Below are positions 17,439-26,671 of a DNA stretch of 46,227 bases, one piece after another (the stretch's first letter is position 1; each line of letters starts with the position of its first letter). Location: positions 1 to 46,227 of the forward strand of contig NZ_BAUJ01000043.1 of assembly GCF_000496695.1 (NCBI RefSeq), in the 5' to 3' direction. The notes under the pieces were generated by a model, which had not been told where the DNA came from, did no database searches, and saw nothing but the letters and a program-made list of their open reading frames with translations. Source of the DNA: Vibrio halioticoli NBRC 102217 (lineage in GTDB: Bacteria > Pseudomonadota > Gammaproteobacteria > Enterobacterales > Vibrionaceae). The position numbers were made by a program, and so were the translations under genes.

Positions 17439-18434
17439 CTACTCGTTGTAGAAAAACACTAAAGCGCCACCTTTTAAAGAACTGCCATAATTAAGGCTAA
17501 GCCCTATTCCTACGTTATAAACCAATGAAGAATAGTCACTGGTATCAATCACCCACCCCACGCTGTATTCCCCATAATGTGTGGTATCTAAAGGATCTCT
17601 TAAATCTCCGCCAACATCGATGCGTCGAGCTCGAAAGAGCAGATCTTGCTTTCGGTTTCCCCACGGGCTGAGGTGATATTTATATTGTAAACCGTTCATA
17701 ATGCGCCAGCCTTCAGGCGTTGCATTGGCTGTGCCTATGCTTCCACCAAAGCTGCGTCCCCAAAAATAATGGTATTCACTATTAAAACGAAGCTCACCCC
17801 CTCCAAGCTGTTTGGTATAAATAACATCAAGCTGTGGCTCAACGACCCACACATTGGAAGAGCCATTAATCACCGAGGCAATACCTTCTTCCCTGATAAA
17901 CTCACTGGCAGGGCTATTTGCAGTAAACTCATTGTTGTAATGCATTAAGTGCAAGCCTGAACCCATAAAGAGCTGCCATTGTTCAGACAGTTGATAACCT
18001 AGCGAATACTCAGCATAACCTGCTAGCACCTTATCCTTGTTTTTATCCGTCTCCCAATCCTCCAGCCCGCTGAATCGCTCATAGGAGATATCTCGACTTA
18101 GCTCCAAATAGGCCGCACGTAGCTTTAAACGATGTAACCAAAGGCTATTGTCATCCTTAAATAAAAATGAAATGGGTAGAGAGGTCGCGGCGATTCTACG
18201 ACGAGTATCTATCGCTTCTTGGCCACCAAAGTCGGGATTATCGGTGCCAAATATCTTATTGGGATCGAAATTGCCAAAACCTATGGTAATTAATTCACTG
18301 TCGGTAAGGACTAAGGTCGTTGAGTAAATATCAGATAAGTATTTATCTGGATCAATGAGGCTAGCGAGTGCCGTTTCAGAACAAGCTAATGCACTAACAG
18401 CAAGAGGAATGTAACGTCCATATTTCATATTCAA
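17439..18434 (-). CDS. outer-membrane beta-barrel protein, solitary autotransporter-barrel family
   Basis: A 331-residue protein with an N-terminal signal peptide (cleavage near residue 25, ...SETALA). The rest alternates polar and hydrophobic residues in many short strands and ends in LKGGALVFFYNE, a barrel-like C-terminus. I recognise the pattern RRIDVGGDLRDPL...HYGEYSVGW...NVGIGLSLNYGSSLKGG from the Vibrio family annotated as solitary outer-membrane autotransporter barrel domain, which lacks a passenger. It is not PldA: no phospholipase motif is seen. Function is unknown. It stands alone between the nptA terminator and the thyA terminator. Confidence 0.75.
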   Translation of the reverse strand: MNMKYGRYIPLAVSALACSETALASLIDPDKYLSDIYSTTLVLTDSELITIGFGNFDPNKIFGTDNPDFGGQEAIDTRRRIAATSLPISFLFKDDNSLWLHRLKLRAAYLELSRDISYERFSGLEDWETDKNKDKVLAGYAEYSLGYQLSEQWQLFMGSGLHLMHYNNEFTANSPASEFIREEGIASVINGSSNVWVVEPQLDVIYTKQLGGGELRFNSEYHYFWGRSFGGSIGTANATPEGWRIMNGLQYKYHLSPWGNRKQDLLFRARRIDVGGDLRDPLDTTHYGEYSVGWVIDTSDYSSLVYNVGIGLSLNYGSSLKGGALVFFYNE

Positions 18435-18462
18435 ATAACTCTATCCACTGAGTGATTGACGT

Positions 18463-18492
18463 AAAAAAGGGCTAATACCTAAATATTAGCCC
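18463..18492 (-). terminator. rho-independent terminator after thyA
   Basis: GGGCTAATA/TATTAGCCC stem (18469-18477 and 18484-18492, loop of six). On the minus strand it is followed by six T residues. It ends the rppH-ptsP-lgt-thyA transcript, about 55 bases past thyA, and separates it from the outer-membrane gene, which then needs its own promoter. Confidence 0.9.
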
Positions 18493-18545
18493 TATATGAA
18501 ATAATTTTTTAAATTCAGAGAGATAAAATCAAATCTATGCTCTTT

Positions 18546-19397
18546 TTACACCGAGAATGGATACTTGATGGCAGGATGTGATTCATACCCTTCTACAGAG
18601 AAGTCATCCATTGTCACCCAAGTTTCTAAATCTTCTAACGTTTTGATCTCTGGGTTAATGATGAACTTAGGTGCATTAAGAGGTTCGCGATGCAATTGTA
18701 CATCACGCATCAACTCCAGTTGATCCTCATAAATATGCGCATTCACTATTTTGTGGTACGCCACACCGGCTTTCTTGCCCGTGATTTGCGCCATGATAGC
18801 CAAAAACGCATACACCTGAACCATATTAAAGTTCAGCCCTAGAGGGACATCACAAGAGCGCTGAGTGCTGTTTAAATACAGAGTATCACCAAGTAATGAA
18901 AAGTGATGGCTGTACATGCACGGACGCAAACAGCCCATGTGGAATTCACCTGGGTTGTAAAAGTTAAGGATCTCTCCTCGGTCGTCCACGCCTTTCGTTA
19001 AGTCATCAACAATTTTACGTAATTGGTCAATGTGTCCACCATCAGGTTTAGCCCACTGACGACCTTGCACGCCATACACGCGCCCCATGTCGTCTTCACC
19101 TTTACGGTATTTATTGTCTAACCAAGCTTGGTTAAGGTTGGCGTTGGCATCCCATGTTTTAGTGCCAATAGCGCGGAACTGCTCTGCGTTATCGTAGCCA
19201 CGAATATAACCAATTAATTCAGCAACAGCCGCCTTCCAAAAACTCTTGCGAGTGGTCACTAAAGGAAATGCATTGTTAGCAACATCATAAGTTAAATCAG
19301 CATTGATAACCGTAAGGCAACGTTTACCCGTACGCTCATTTTCAATCCAATGGCCTTCATCAACAATGCGACGACATAGGTTTAGATATTGTTTCAT
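18546..19397 (-). CDS. thyA: thymidylate synthase
   Basis: A 283-residue enzyme that methylates dUMP to dTMP with methylene-tetrahydrofolate. The catalytic cysteine is in [11 protein letters not shown] (residue 160); the dUMP-binding [13 protein letters not shown] motif follows (179-191). The N-terminal TGKRCLTV and [18 protein letters not shown] segments are conserved. It is about 20 residues longer than the 264-residue E. coli enzyme, mainly from insertions in the middle (around 95-140), as in the longer ThyA forms. It overlaps the lgt stop by one base, the same lgt-thyA coupling as in E. coli. Confidence 0.96.
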   Translation of the reverse strand: MKQYLNLCRRIVDEGHWIENERTGKRCLTVINADLTYDVANNAFPLVTTRKSFWKAAVAELIGYIRGYDNAEQFRAIGTKTWDANANLNQAWLDNKYRKGEDDMGRVYGVQGRQWAKPDGGHIDQLRKIVDDLTKGVDDRGEILNFYNPGEFHMGCLRPCMYSHHFSLLGDTLYLNSTQRSCDVPLGLNFNMVQVYAFLAIMAQITGKKAGVAYHKIVNAHIYEDQLELMRDVQLHREPLNAPKFIINPEIKTLEDLETWVTMDDFSVEGYESHPAIKYPFSV

Positions 19398-20233
19398 TAC
19401 TTACTGTCCTTACCTACGTTAGCAGAGGTGTTATCCAAAGATTTAGCGTTGTATTTGTATGCCCAGAAGATCATAGCCGCACCAATAAGAATCATTGGCG
19501 ATGACAAAATCTGCCCCATAGAAATCCAGTTACCGAACAATCCAAGCTGAGCATCAGGTTCTCGGAAATATTCAACAATGAAACGGAACGTGCCGTACCC
19601 CATCAAGAATAAGCCTGACACTGCGCCGGCAGGTCTAGGTTTACGGATAAAGAAGTTCAAAATAAGCAGTAATACAAAGCCTTCTAGGAAGGCTTCATAA
19701 AGCTGAGAAGGGTGTCTTGGTAGGTATCCACCGGATGGGAACATCACCGCCCATGGCACGTCGGTTACTCGTCCCCAGAGCTCATCATTCATGAAGTTAC
19801 CAATGCGACCTACCCCAAGACCAAATGGGATCAGCGGCGCAATGAAATCAGCCACACCAAAGAAGGTGCGTTTGTTGCGATAGGCGTAATAAGCCATCGC
19901 AGAAATAACGCCTAGCAGACCACCGTGGAAGGACATGCCTCCGGTCCACACTTCAAATAGATATAGTGGGTTATCAAGGAACAAACCAAAGTTGTAGAAC
20001 AAGACGTAACCGATACGTCCACCTACCACTACCCCAAGAAAACCTAGGAATAATAAATCAGATACTTGTTCTCGATTCCAGCCACTGTTGGGTTTGTCAG
20101 CGCGACGATTGGCCAACCACATAGCAAAAGCAAAGCCAATCAAGTACATCAACCCATACCAGCGAATTGAAATTGGACCAATTGCAAGTAGCACAGGATC
20201 TATATGAGGGTAAGTGAGAAATCCTTGATTCAT
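19397..20233 (-). CDS. lgt: prolipoprotein diacylglyceryl transferase
   Basis: A 278-residue inner-membrane enzyme that transfers diacylglycerol from phosphatidylglycerol to the lipobox cysteine, the first step of lipoprotein maturation. Seven membrane helices are predicted. The Lgt signature [14 protein letters not shown] is at 142-155, and the essential H103 (SFHGGLLG) and Y-x-x-G loop are present. It lies 22 bases after the TSUP permease gene and overlaps thyA by one base. Its pathway partner lspA is about 11 kb away in the window. Confidence 0.97.
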   Translation of the reverse strand: MNQGFLTYPHIDPVLLAIGPISIRWYGLMYLIGFAFAMWLANRRADKPNSGWNREQVSDLLFLGFLGVVVGGRIGYVLFYNFGLFLDNPLYLFEVWTGGMSFHGGLLGVISAMAYYAYRNKRTFFGVADFIAPLIPFGLGVGRIGNFMNDELWGRVTDVPWAVMFPSGGYLPRHPSQLYEAFLEGFVLLLILNFFIRKPRPAGAVSGLFLMGYGTFRFIVEYFREPDAQLGLFGNWISMGQILSSPMILIGAAMIFWAYKYNAKSLDNTSANVGKDSK

Positions 20234-20255
20234 AAAGTCTTCTTAGCGTTAATCA

Positions 20256-21053
20256 TTAAAAGAAAAGCATTCGTATCGCTATCACTAATAGCAATACGGA
20301 AAATATTTTTTTGAGTGTTGGTGTTGGCAATACATTGGTTAACCTAACACCAATCCTACTGGTTAGCACTGAGCTAGAGGCAATAGCAAGTAACGCAGGT
20401 AAATAAACATAACCTACACTGTGCGCAGGCAGTACATCAGAGCCTGAACCATGCAAGACAAAACCTAGCATTCCAGAAGCGGCCAATATCATACTGCAAA
20501 ACGATGACGTGCCTACCGCCTTACGCATTTCTATCCCACGCCGATTAAGAAATGGCACCAACAACGAGCCGCCACCAATACCAGCAAGGCTTGAGATAGT
20601 ACCGATCGTAGCTCCAGAGATAAAGGTATTTGTCACCCCAATGTGGCCTTTAGCTGCCGTGGCTTTGATAGATGTAAACATACGAATCGACAAACACAAA
20701 ACTATACAGCCAAATATTGGGGGCAAGTAATCACTTGGCACTCGCTCAGCAATAAAACTGCCGCCAAAACCACCGACAATGACTCCGGGAATCAAAAATT
20801 TGGCTACAAACATATCGACATTGTTAGCCCGATAATGATTGAGGGCGGATGAGCCCGAGGTAAGGATGATACAGGCTAAAGAAGTCGCCAACGCCATTTG
20901 CATTGCAATGGCTGCTTTAATGCCAAACATCGGCAGTAAAAAAAGTAAAGCAGGCACGATAATTAAACCGCCACCGATACCAAGTAAACCCGCTAATACT
21001 CCAACAAATGCACCAATAACCACCAATACTGCAATTAATTCAATGGTAATCAT
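20256..21053 (-). CDS. TSUP (TauE/SafE) family membrane permease
   Basis: A 265-residue protein with about eight hydrophobic helices and the two family repeats that begin with glycine-rich motifs (GVLAGLLGIGGGLIIVPALL at about 18-37 and GTISSLAGIGGGSLLVPFL in the second half). TSUP proteins move small sulphur- or carbon-containing anions such as sulphite or sulphoacetate; the substrate here cannot be told. The ATG overlaps the ptsP stop by one base (TAATG), so it is part of the rppH-ptsP-lgt-thyA operon. Confidence 0.88.
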   Translation of the reverse strand: MITIELIAVLVVIGAFVGVLAGLLGIGGGLIIVPALLFLLPMFGIKAAIAMQMALATSLACIILTSGSSALNHYRANNVDMFVAKFLIPGVIVGGFGGSFIAERVPSDYLPPIFGCIVLCLSIRMFTSIKATAAKGHIGVTNTFISGATIGTISSLAGIGGGSLLVPFLNRRGIEMRKAVGTSSFCSMILAASGMLGFVLHGSGSDVLPAHSVGYVYLPALLAIASSSVLTSRIGVRLTNVLPTPTLKKIFSVLLLVIAIRMLFF

Positions 21054-23308
21054 TAATGTTTTCCAGGACGCACAAAACCGGCCAAGCCTCGATGTTCAAG
21101 ATATTCAAAGGCCAGCTTGTGTACCTCTGACGCGTAAGATTGACTGGTCGCGACATTAGCCAAGGCCTTTAGATCCTCTAAATTAGATTGTCGAATAACA
21201 TATTTAATATTGGCGACATTTGCAGAGCTCATACTCAATTTTGTAAACCCTAATCCCAATAGCATCAGCACCCCAATCGGGTCCCCCGCTAATTCGCCAC
21301 AAACTGAAACTGGTAGATTGGCATCTTCACACGCGACTTGAATTTGCTTCAATGCGAGCAACACCGCAGGGTGGACCACTTCGTACAGTTCCGATACCTG
21401 ACTATTATTACGATCAACAGCAAGTAAGTATTGAGTGAGATCATTGGTACCAACAGAAACAAAGTCAATTCGCTTCGCGATCGCCGGTAATAGGTAAATC
21501 ATAGACGGTACTTCGAGCATTATTCCTACTTTAGGCTTTTTCACCTGCGGATAAGTCAAAGCAACTTCATGATAGGCTTGCGCGATTAAAGAGAGAGAAG
21601 AATCTAATTCTGGCGCACCCGAAACCATAGGCAATAAAATATTCATTTCATTTTTCTGCCCAATACTGGCTCTCATCATCGCTCGTACTTGGATTAAAAA
21701 GATATCAGGATGATCTAAGGTAAAGCGAATTCCCCGCCAACCTAAAAATGGATTTTCTTCTTCCATCGGAAAATACGGTAATGATTTATCACCACCGACA
21801 TCTAAGGTACGCATGACCACAGGTTTATCTTGTGAGTAAGCCAGTACCTTTCGGTAGGTTTCCACTTGCTCATCCTCAGAAGGGAAAGCTTGTTTCACAA
21901 TGAAGGAGATTTCGGTGCGGTATAATCCAATACCATCAATGACATCATTTAAGAAATAACTGACATCAACGCCTAATCCTGTATTGAGCAAGATGGTAAT
22001 CGGCGCTTTATCTAAAGTAATCGCTGGCAAACAGACTTCAGATTCAACCATAGAACGAACTTCTTGCTCTTCGCTCAATAATTGTTGGTACTCAGACATC
22101 TCCTGATAGGTCGGATGAATCAGCACCTCACCGTTATATCCGTCTAAGATAATCACTTTGCCATCATCGATCCCTTTCAGGTTTGGACCGATGACTGAGG
22201 GAATGCCTAATGCGCGTGATAAAATGGCCGCATGTGAGTTCACGCCACCTTGTACCGACACCACACCTAATAACATTTCTCGTGGCACAGAAGCGAGCAA
22301 AGTTGTAGTGAGTTCATTCACCACAAAGATCACCGGCTTCTCTAGTTTTATTTCCTGAACCTGAGAGTGATTGAGGAAGTACAACAGACGCTGACCTAGC
22401 TCACGCACATCTTGCGAACGTTGCTGCAGGTAGATATCACTCATGCGAGCAAAATGATTTGAATAGCGTTCAATCACTTGTCGCAGTGCCCAGTCTGCGG
22501 TATCCCCTTTATCTATTTGAGAGAGTAAATCCCCTCTTAATTTGGGATCATTTAGCAGGTGAGTAAAGAGATCAAAAATAGCCAACGCATCTTTATTGAG
22601 ATCGCTATCAAGCTGTTTTCTGAGGCGACGAAATTCCTTTAAAGCACTTTCAACCGCAACTAATAGCCATTCTTTGTCTTTTTCAACATCCACCGCAGAG
22701 GCCGGTGACACGTCGCTCAGCAAAGGCTCATCATTGCCTCGCCAAATCGGGCCAATCGCAATGCCATTACACGCCGATAAACCAGTCACAATATTGTCGG
22801 CACCTCTGCGCTCTTGCAGTAGCCAATTCCCTTGTTGCTGTTCACTGACAATCAACACCGCTAATTGCGCTGCAAGAGTCACTAAAAAAGATTCTTCGAT
22901 ATCACTAAATAAACGAGGTTTCTTCTGTTGAATCACCACAACACCTAAAATGCGTTTGCGATGAACAATTGGTGTCGCGAGAAAGGCTTGATAAAGCTCT
23001 TCGCCAAGTTGAGGGAAATATTTAAAATCGGGATGCAGTGAGGCTTTGGCAATATTTAAAGGTTCAGCGGTTCTATGAACTAAGCCCACTAAGCCTTCTT
23101 GAAAGCCAATATGTAAGCGCTCACCAGAAAAAGTCAGCCCCTTGGTTGCCATTAACTCAAGGCGCTGCTTTTGATGATTAGAAAGATAGATAGTGCAACA
23201 TTCGCTATTTATCGCATCACAGGTGCGTTCAACAAACACCTCAAGTGCTTGATGTATGTCTTCGACCCGAGATACGTGCTCAACTATATCCCTTAGTTGA
23301 TTCAGCAT
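21053..23308 (-). CDS. ptsP: phosphoenolpyruvate-protein phosphotransferase of the nitrogen PTS (EI-Ntr)
   Basis: A 751-residue enzyme that takes phosphate from PEP and passes it to NPr, starting the regulatory PTS-Ntr relay. Domains: N-terminal GAF sensor (about 1-155), EI N-terminal and phosphohistidine domains with GGVNSHAAILSRALGIPSV (active His 359), and the C-terminal PEP-binding barrel with GVDVSYFLNDVIDGIGLYRTE, RTLDVGGDKSLPYF and SVCGELAGDP. The GAF domain separates it from the sugar-PTS enzyme I. It follows rppH after 12 bases, the E. coli order (rppH-ptsP-lgt-thyA with an extra TSUP gene here). Confidence 0.96.
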   Translation of the reverse strand: MLNQLRDIVEHVSRVEDIHQALEVFVERTCDAINSECCTIYLSNHQKQRLELMATKGLTFSGERLHIGFQEGLVGLVHRTAEPLNIAKASLHPDFKYFPQLGEELYQAFLATPIVHRKRILGVVVIQQKKPRLFSDIEESFLVTLAAQLAVLIVSEQQQGNWLLQERRGADNIVTGLSACNGIAIGPIWRGNDEPLLSDVSPASAVDVEKDKEWLLVAVESALKEFRRLRKQLDSDLNKDALAIFDLFTHLLNDPKLRGDLLSQIDKGDTADWALRQVIERYSNHFARMSDIYLQQRSQDVRELGQRLLYFLNHSQVQEIKLEKPVIFVVNELTTTLLASVPREMLLGVVSVQGGVNSHAAILSRALGIPSVIGPNLKGIDDGKVIILDGYNGEVLIHPTYQEMSEYQQLLSEEQEVRSMVESEVCLPAITLDKAPITILLNTGLGVDVSYFLNDVIDGIGLYRTEISFIVKQAFPSEDEQVETYRKVLAYSQDKPVVMRTLDVGGDKSLPYFPMEEENPFLGWRGIRFTLDHPDIFLIQVRAMMRASIGQKNEMNILLPMVSGAPELDSSLSLIAQAYHEVALTYPQVKKPKVGIMLEVPSMIYLLPAIAKRIDFVSVGTNDLTQYLLAVDRNNSQVSELYEVVHPAVLLALKQIQVACEDANLPVSVCGELAGDPIGVLMLLGLGFTKLSMSSANVANIKYVIRQSNLEDLKALANVATSQSYASEVHKLAFEYLEHRGLAGFVRPGKH

Positions 23309-23320
23309 TATAGTGCCCTA

Positions 23321-23839
23321 CTACCCTTTTCGGTTTTTGCGTTTTCGGTTCTGCTTTCGATCTTTGAACGGCATAGCAAATGAAGCAAATTCCTTCATTG
23401 CTCTACGGTAGACATCTCTTTTAAAGGAGACTACTTGTCTCACTGGATACCAAAAGCTTACCCAGCGCCATCCATCAAATTCTGGAGTTGGTCCTCTTTG
23501 CATATTAATCTGCGACTCATCGCAGGTTAATTGCAATAGAAACCATTTTTGTTTTTGTCCGATACAGACAGGTTTGGAATCCCAACGCACTAATCGTTTT
23601 GGCAAGCGATAACGCAACCAGTGACGACTCGTAGTGACAATTTTTACATCTTCTTTGGTTAACCCGACCTCTTCATACAATTCTCGGTACATCGCCTGTT
23701 CAGGGGTTTCACCGTCGTCTATTCCACCTTGTGGAAATTGCCATGAATGTTGTCCGTATCGTTTAGCCCAGAGCACTTGACCGTGGTTGTTACATATTAC
23801 GATTCCCACATTTAAGCGGTAACCATCGCCATCGATCAC
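23321..23839 (-). CDS. rppH: RNA pyrophosphohydrolase
   Basis: A 172-residue Nudix hydrolase that removes pyrophosphate from 5'-triphosphate mRNA and so triggers RNase E-dependent decay. The Nudix box [23 protein letters not shown] is at 38-60 with the metal-binding glutamates intact. The start [17 protein letters not shown] matches E. coli RppH (MIDDDGYRPN). The start codon is GTG with an AGAGG ribosome site. First gene of the operon with ptsP. The C-terminus is strongly basic. It diverges from mutH across a long gene-free region. Confidence 0.96.
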   Translation of the reverse strand: MIDGDGYRLNVGIVICNNHGQVLWAKRYGQHSWQFPQGGIDDGETPEQAMYRELYEEVGLTKEDVKIVTTSRHWLRYRLPKRLVRWDSKPVCIGQKQKWFLLQLTCDESQINMQRGPTPEFDGWRWVSFWYPVRQVVSFKRDVYRRAMKEFASFAMPFKDRKQNRKRKNRKG

Positions 23840-24453
23840 TGGCTAACCTCTACTGATAAATTTTATATGAGTCGATTTTTCCACAGATCCCCCAGTTGAG
23901 CAAATGCAACCTGAGTAAAAGTTGCGAAACTATGAAGCCAGAGGAGTTACTTTGGATAAAATACAATCAAAACAGAGTTTATCAACAGACCAATTGAAAT
24001 AGACTGAGTTTATTCACTATATCTGTGAGTAACTTTGTGAGAAAAACTGAAACAATCGCTATTTGGATTATTTTTCGATCTTATAGATAAGATAACAACA
24101 CAGGTCACACTTTTATTATTCCCTTTAAAAACAACAAGTAAAAGCAACAAACGTTCTCAAAATACATTTAAAAAAACTGTTCATTATTTGATCCTTGAAG
24201 ATCGAGTGAATATTAACCACAAATGCATTTATCCACACAACCAACGCATTCACGCATAATTGACAGGCTAAAACAAGCAAAAAACGTGACCTAAAAGCCT
24301 GTTTATTTATACATGACAATGAGTTATTACAGATATTATTTCACAGCCTGTGGATAACCTTTAAATAAGCCCCTATTTGGTTTATAATTGCGCATTCCAA
24401 TATCCTCAAATGATCTTTACCACTTTAAGATCTTTCATTAATAGGAGAGCCCT
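23840..24453. promoter_or_regulatory. DnaA-box cluster between rppH and mutH (candidate DARS2 locus)
   Basis: A 614-base AT-rich stretch without a convincing gene. It has two perfect DnaA boxes (TTATCCACA at 24229-24237 on plus; the same on minus at 24349-24357) and three one-mismatch boxes on plus: TTTTCCACA (23877-23885), TTATCAACA (23979-23987), TTAACCACA (24213-24221). The last and the first perfect box are direct repeats seven bases apart. A perfect palindrome ATCTTAT-AG-ATAAGAT lies at 24078-24093. In E. coli the DnaA-reactivating sequence DARS2 lies in the mutH-rppH (nudH/ygdP) intergenic region, so position and content both suggest a DARS2 counterpart. Confidence 0.6.
24360..24388 (+). 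promoter_or_regulatory. putative mutH promoter
   Basis: -35 TTTAAA (24360-24365), 17-base spacer and perfect -10 TATAAT (24383-24388), about 65 bases before the mutH start. The perfect DnaA box at 24349-24357 abuts the -35, so DnaA binding could affect mutH transcription. Confidence 0.6.
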
Positions 24454-25131
24454 GTGCAGATAGCACCTCCTAAAACCGAGCAAGAGTTACTCAATCGAGC
24501 ACAATCACTGACTGGATACTCATTTTCAGAACTGGCAGAAGAAGCGGGTATTGCAGTACCAAAGGATCTTCGTCGTGATAAAGGCTGGGTTGGACAATTA
24601 ATTGAAAGGCATCTTGGCGCAGAAGCAGGCAGTCGCCCTGAGCAAGATTTTGCCCATCTTGGTATTGAGCTAAAAACCATCCCGCTTAGCTATACAGGCA
24701 AACCTCTAGAAAGCACTTTTGTTTGCGTAGCTCCGTTAACCGGGATCCATGGCCTGACTTGGCAACAAAGCCATATTCGACAAAAACTAAGCAAGGTACT
24801 GTGGGTTCCTGTGGAAGGAGAAAGAGAACTGCCACTGAGTGAACGCCACGTAGGTTTTCCTAAACTGTGGACACCAACGCCAACTCAAGAAGATCTATTG
24901 CGTGAAGATTGGGAAGAATTGATGGAAATGATCGCAACGGGTCGCATCAATGAGATAAGCGCCAAGCATGGACAAGTGATGCAAATCCGCCCTAAAGCGG
25001 CGAATAGCCGTGCATTAACCGATGCCTATGGAGCAAGCGGTAAACATATAAAAACACTACCAAGAGGGTTTTATCTTCGCAGTAACTTTACCCACTCTAT
25101 ATTGCTAGAGCTCAATAACGTGGGTGAATAA
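24454..25131 (+). CDS. mutH: DNA mismatch repair endonuclease MutH
   Basis: A 225-residue endonuclease that nicks the unmethylated strand at hemimethylated GATC sites when activated by MutS-MutL. The catalytic D-(X6)-E-X-K motif is present as D65, E72, K74 ([11 protein letters not shown]), and the upstream glutamate in GQLIERHLG fits the active site. The start is GTG at 24454 with a TAGGAG ribosome site. Presence of mutH implies Dam methylation in this organism. It is convergent with the small gene at 25142, with only 10 bases between stops. Confidence 0.96.
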   Translation: MQIAPPKTEQELLNRAQSLTGYSFSELAEEAGIAVPKDLRRDKGWVGQLIERHLGAEAGSRPEQDFAHLGIELKTIPLSYTGKPLESTFVCVAPLTGIHGLTWQQSHIRQKLSKVLWVPVEGERELPLSERHVGFPKLWTPTPTQEDLLREDWEELMEMIATGRINEISAKHGQVMQIRPKAANSRALTDAYGASGKHIKTLPRGFYLRSNFTHSILLELNNVGE

Positions 25132-25141
25132 AGAACAAGGT

Positions 25142-25453
25142 TCAGTAACTCTTTAGCGATAATTCAATATCATAGTAAGGTTGCCCCTCTAGAGTGCCAA
25201 ACTCATCATACGCGTTGTGCAAACGTAAATAAGCACTGTCTAATCCCAACTTAATCAACTCTTCTTTGACCACTTCTAATGAGGCGAAAGACATAGGTTT
25301 ATCGTCTTCACGAATCGGTTCAAGTTTATGTTTAAATTCAACGGCCAGTTGATAAGTAGACAGATCAGCACACCCAATAACGAACACTTTTGGCACTTCC
25401 ATATGCCGCTCGATATCAGCATGAATCCATTGGTCGAACTGATGTTTTTGCAT
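25142..25453 (-). CDS. small conserved protein, resembles DUF6482
   Basis: A 103-residue soluble protein from the ATG at 25453 (MQKHQFDQWIHADIERHMEVPKVFVIGCADLSTYQL). An in-frame upstream start at 25549 would add 32 residues, but GGGGGG just before 25453 is a passable ribosome site and the upstream part does not look like the rest. No catalytic motif, signal peptide or membrane segment is visible. The middle GCADLSTYQLAVEFKHK and the end NAYDEFGTLEGQPYYDIELSL look like the DUF6482 family of small marine gammaproteobacterial proteins, from memory. Function unknown. It lies downstream of oxyR on the same strand, about 114 bases away. Confidence 0.65.
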   Translation of the reverse strand: MQKHQFDQWIHADIERHMEVPKVFVIGCADLSTYQLAVEFKHKLEPIREDDKPMSFASLEVVKEELIKLGLDSAYLRLHNAYDEFGTLEGQPYYDIELSLKSY

Positions 25454-25567
25454 GATAACCCCCCACTGCTCTTTTTCAGTAAAGACCACACACTTTGTAG
25501 GATCAAATAAATAGTGGATCTTTCTGAAAAATAGCCGAGATATCAGCATTAGATATTGTGCGAGTAT

Positions 25568-26479
25568 TTACCTATCTAACAGCTTTTTGACCACTTGAGC
25601 CAATTGCATAAAGGTTTCGGTGCGGGTATTGCTTGGTCGCCAAACTAAACCGATATCGCGATAAGCTTGTCGCCCGGGAGGATCAATCACTATCAACGAA
25701 TGCTTGTCGAGCAAGCCATGATCTATCGCCATTTGAGGGATAAAGGTTGTGCCAAGTCCATTTGCGACCATCTGTACTAAAGTGTGCAAACTGGTGGCTG
25801 TAAAAGGGTTTATCTTGCTCTTTTCTGTCAAATTACACGCTGATACCGCATGATCGGTCAAACAGTGCTCTCTCTCTAATAGAAACACTGACTCATCCGG
25901 AAGATCACTATAATGCAGCGGTATCTTAATGCTGTTTGCTTGTGACTCACTGATCACCATTTTAAATTGATCCCTACCAACCACTTTGCTGGCTAAGTTA
26001 CCAATGTCTACTGGAAGCGCTAACACCAACACATCTAACTGACCATTTTGTAAGGCCGTTAATAAATTAGCGGTGGTATCTTCTCGTAGCAAAAGCGTCA
26101 GATCAGGAAAACTCTCATTCACTTCTCGAACCAAGCCACTCAATAAAAAAGGCGCAATAGTGGGAATGGCTCCTAGTCGTAACTGCCCTTTCATTGCTCC
26201 GCCACAAGCCAGTTGTCCAAGCGCTGTGAGATCTTGGCTTTTGGTCAGCAATTCGCGGCCTTGCTTGACCACCAAATCCCCCACATGAGTAAACACTAGG
26301 GCACTTTTTTTATCTTGCTTCTCATACAAGGTACAGCCAAAGTGTTTTTCAAGGTTTTGAATACCTTTACTTAACGTGGATTGACTGACAAAACAGCGCT
26401 GAGCAGCCTCACCAAAGTGACGGGTCTCATACAAAGTAATCAGATAGTGCAGTTGTTTTAAGCTGGGCCATTTATTCAT
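25568..26479 (-). CDS. oxyR: OxyR-type LysR peroxide regulator
   Basis: A 303-residue LysR regulator with N-terminal helix-turn-helix (GEAAQRCFVSQSTLSKGIQNLE, about 24-45). It has the redox cysteine pair of OxyR: C206 and C215 in REHCLTDHAVSAC, the same spacing as C199/C208 in E. coli, with the HCLxD context conserved. Peroxide oxidises this pair to a disulphide and turns the protein into an activator. It diverges from a 2-Cys peroxiredoxin gene across 192 bases, the classic oxyR-ahpC layout. I could not identify a clear OxyR operator in that gap. Confidence 0.9.
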   Translation of the reverse strand: MNKWPSLKQLHYLITLYETRHFGEAAQRCFVSQSTLSKGIQNLEKHFGCTLYEKQDKKSALVFTHVGDLVVKQGRELLTKSQDLTALGQLACGGAMKGQLRLGAIPTIAPFLLSGLVREVNESFPDLTLLLREDTTANLLTALQNGQLDVLVLALPVDIGNLASKVVGRDQFKMVISESQANSIKIPLHYSDLPDESVFLLEREHCLTDHAVSACNLTEKSKINPFTATSLHTLVQMVANGLGTTFIPQMAIDHGLLDKHSLIVIDPPGRQAYRDIGLVWRPSNTRTETFMQLAQVVKKLLDR

Positions 26480-26671
26480 GAAAAATTTTAAATCACCTAT
26501 TTAGAAGCATTGCGTTGAGAGTAAGTTAACAATTTGGATACATCGCTTTTATCGATTAACTCAATCTATTTAATTCGCTTTTTTCAATAGTATATTCTGT
26601 ATTATAGTTTGTCCCGTAAAACATGGAACCGACCTGAAACTCAGGCACAATTACATATTTAGGAGCTCAAA

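Noticed and set aside
17439..18434. Outer-membrane phospholipase A
   Set aside because: It is a barrel protein, but I see no PldA catalytic His-Ser motif and the sequence fits the solitary autotransporter-barrel family better.
24125..24319. 64-residue minus-strand frame in the rppH-mutH gap
   Set aside because: No ribosome site, atypical composition, and it lies across the DnaA-box region; nothing supports it as a gene.
26530..26600. OxyR operator in the oxyR-peroxiredoxin gap
   Set aside because: One ATTA-N7-CTAT element is visible but the other two ATAG/CTAT elements do not fit.
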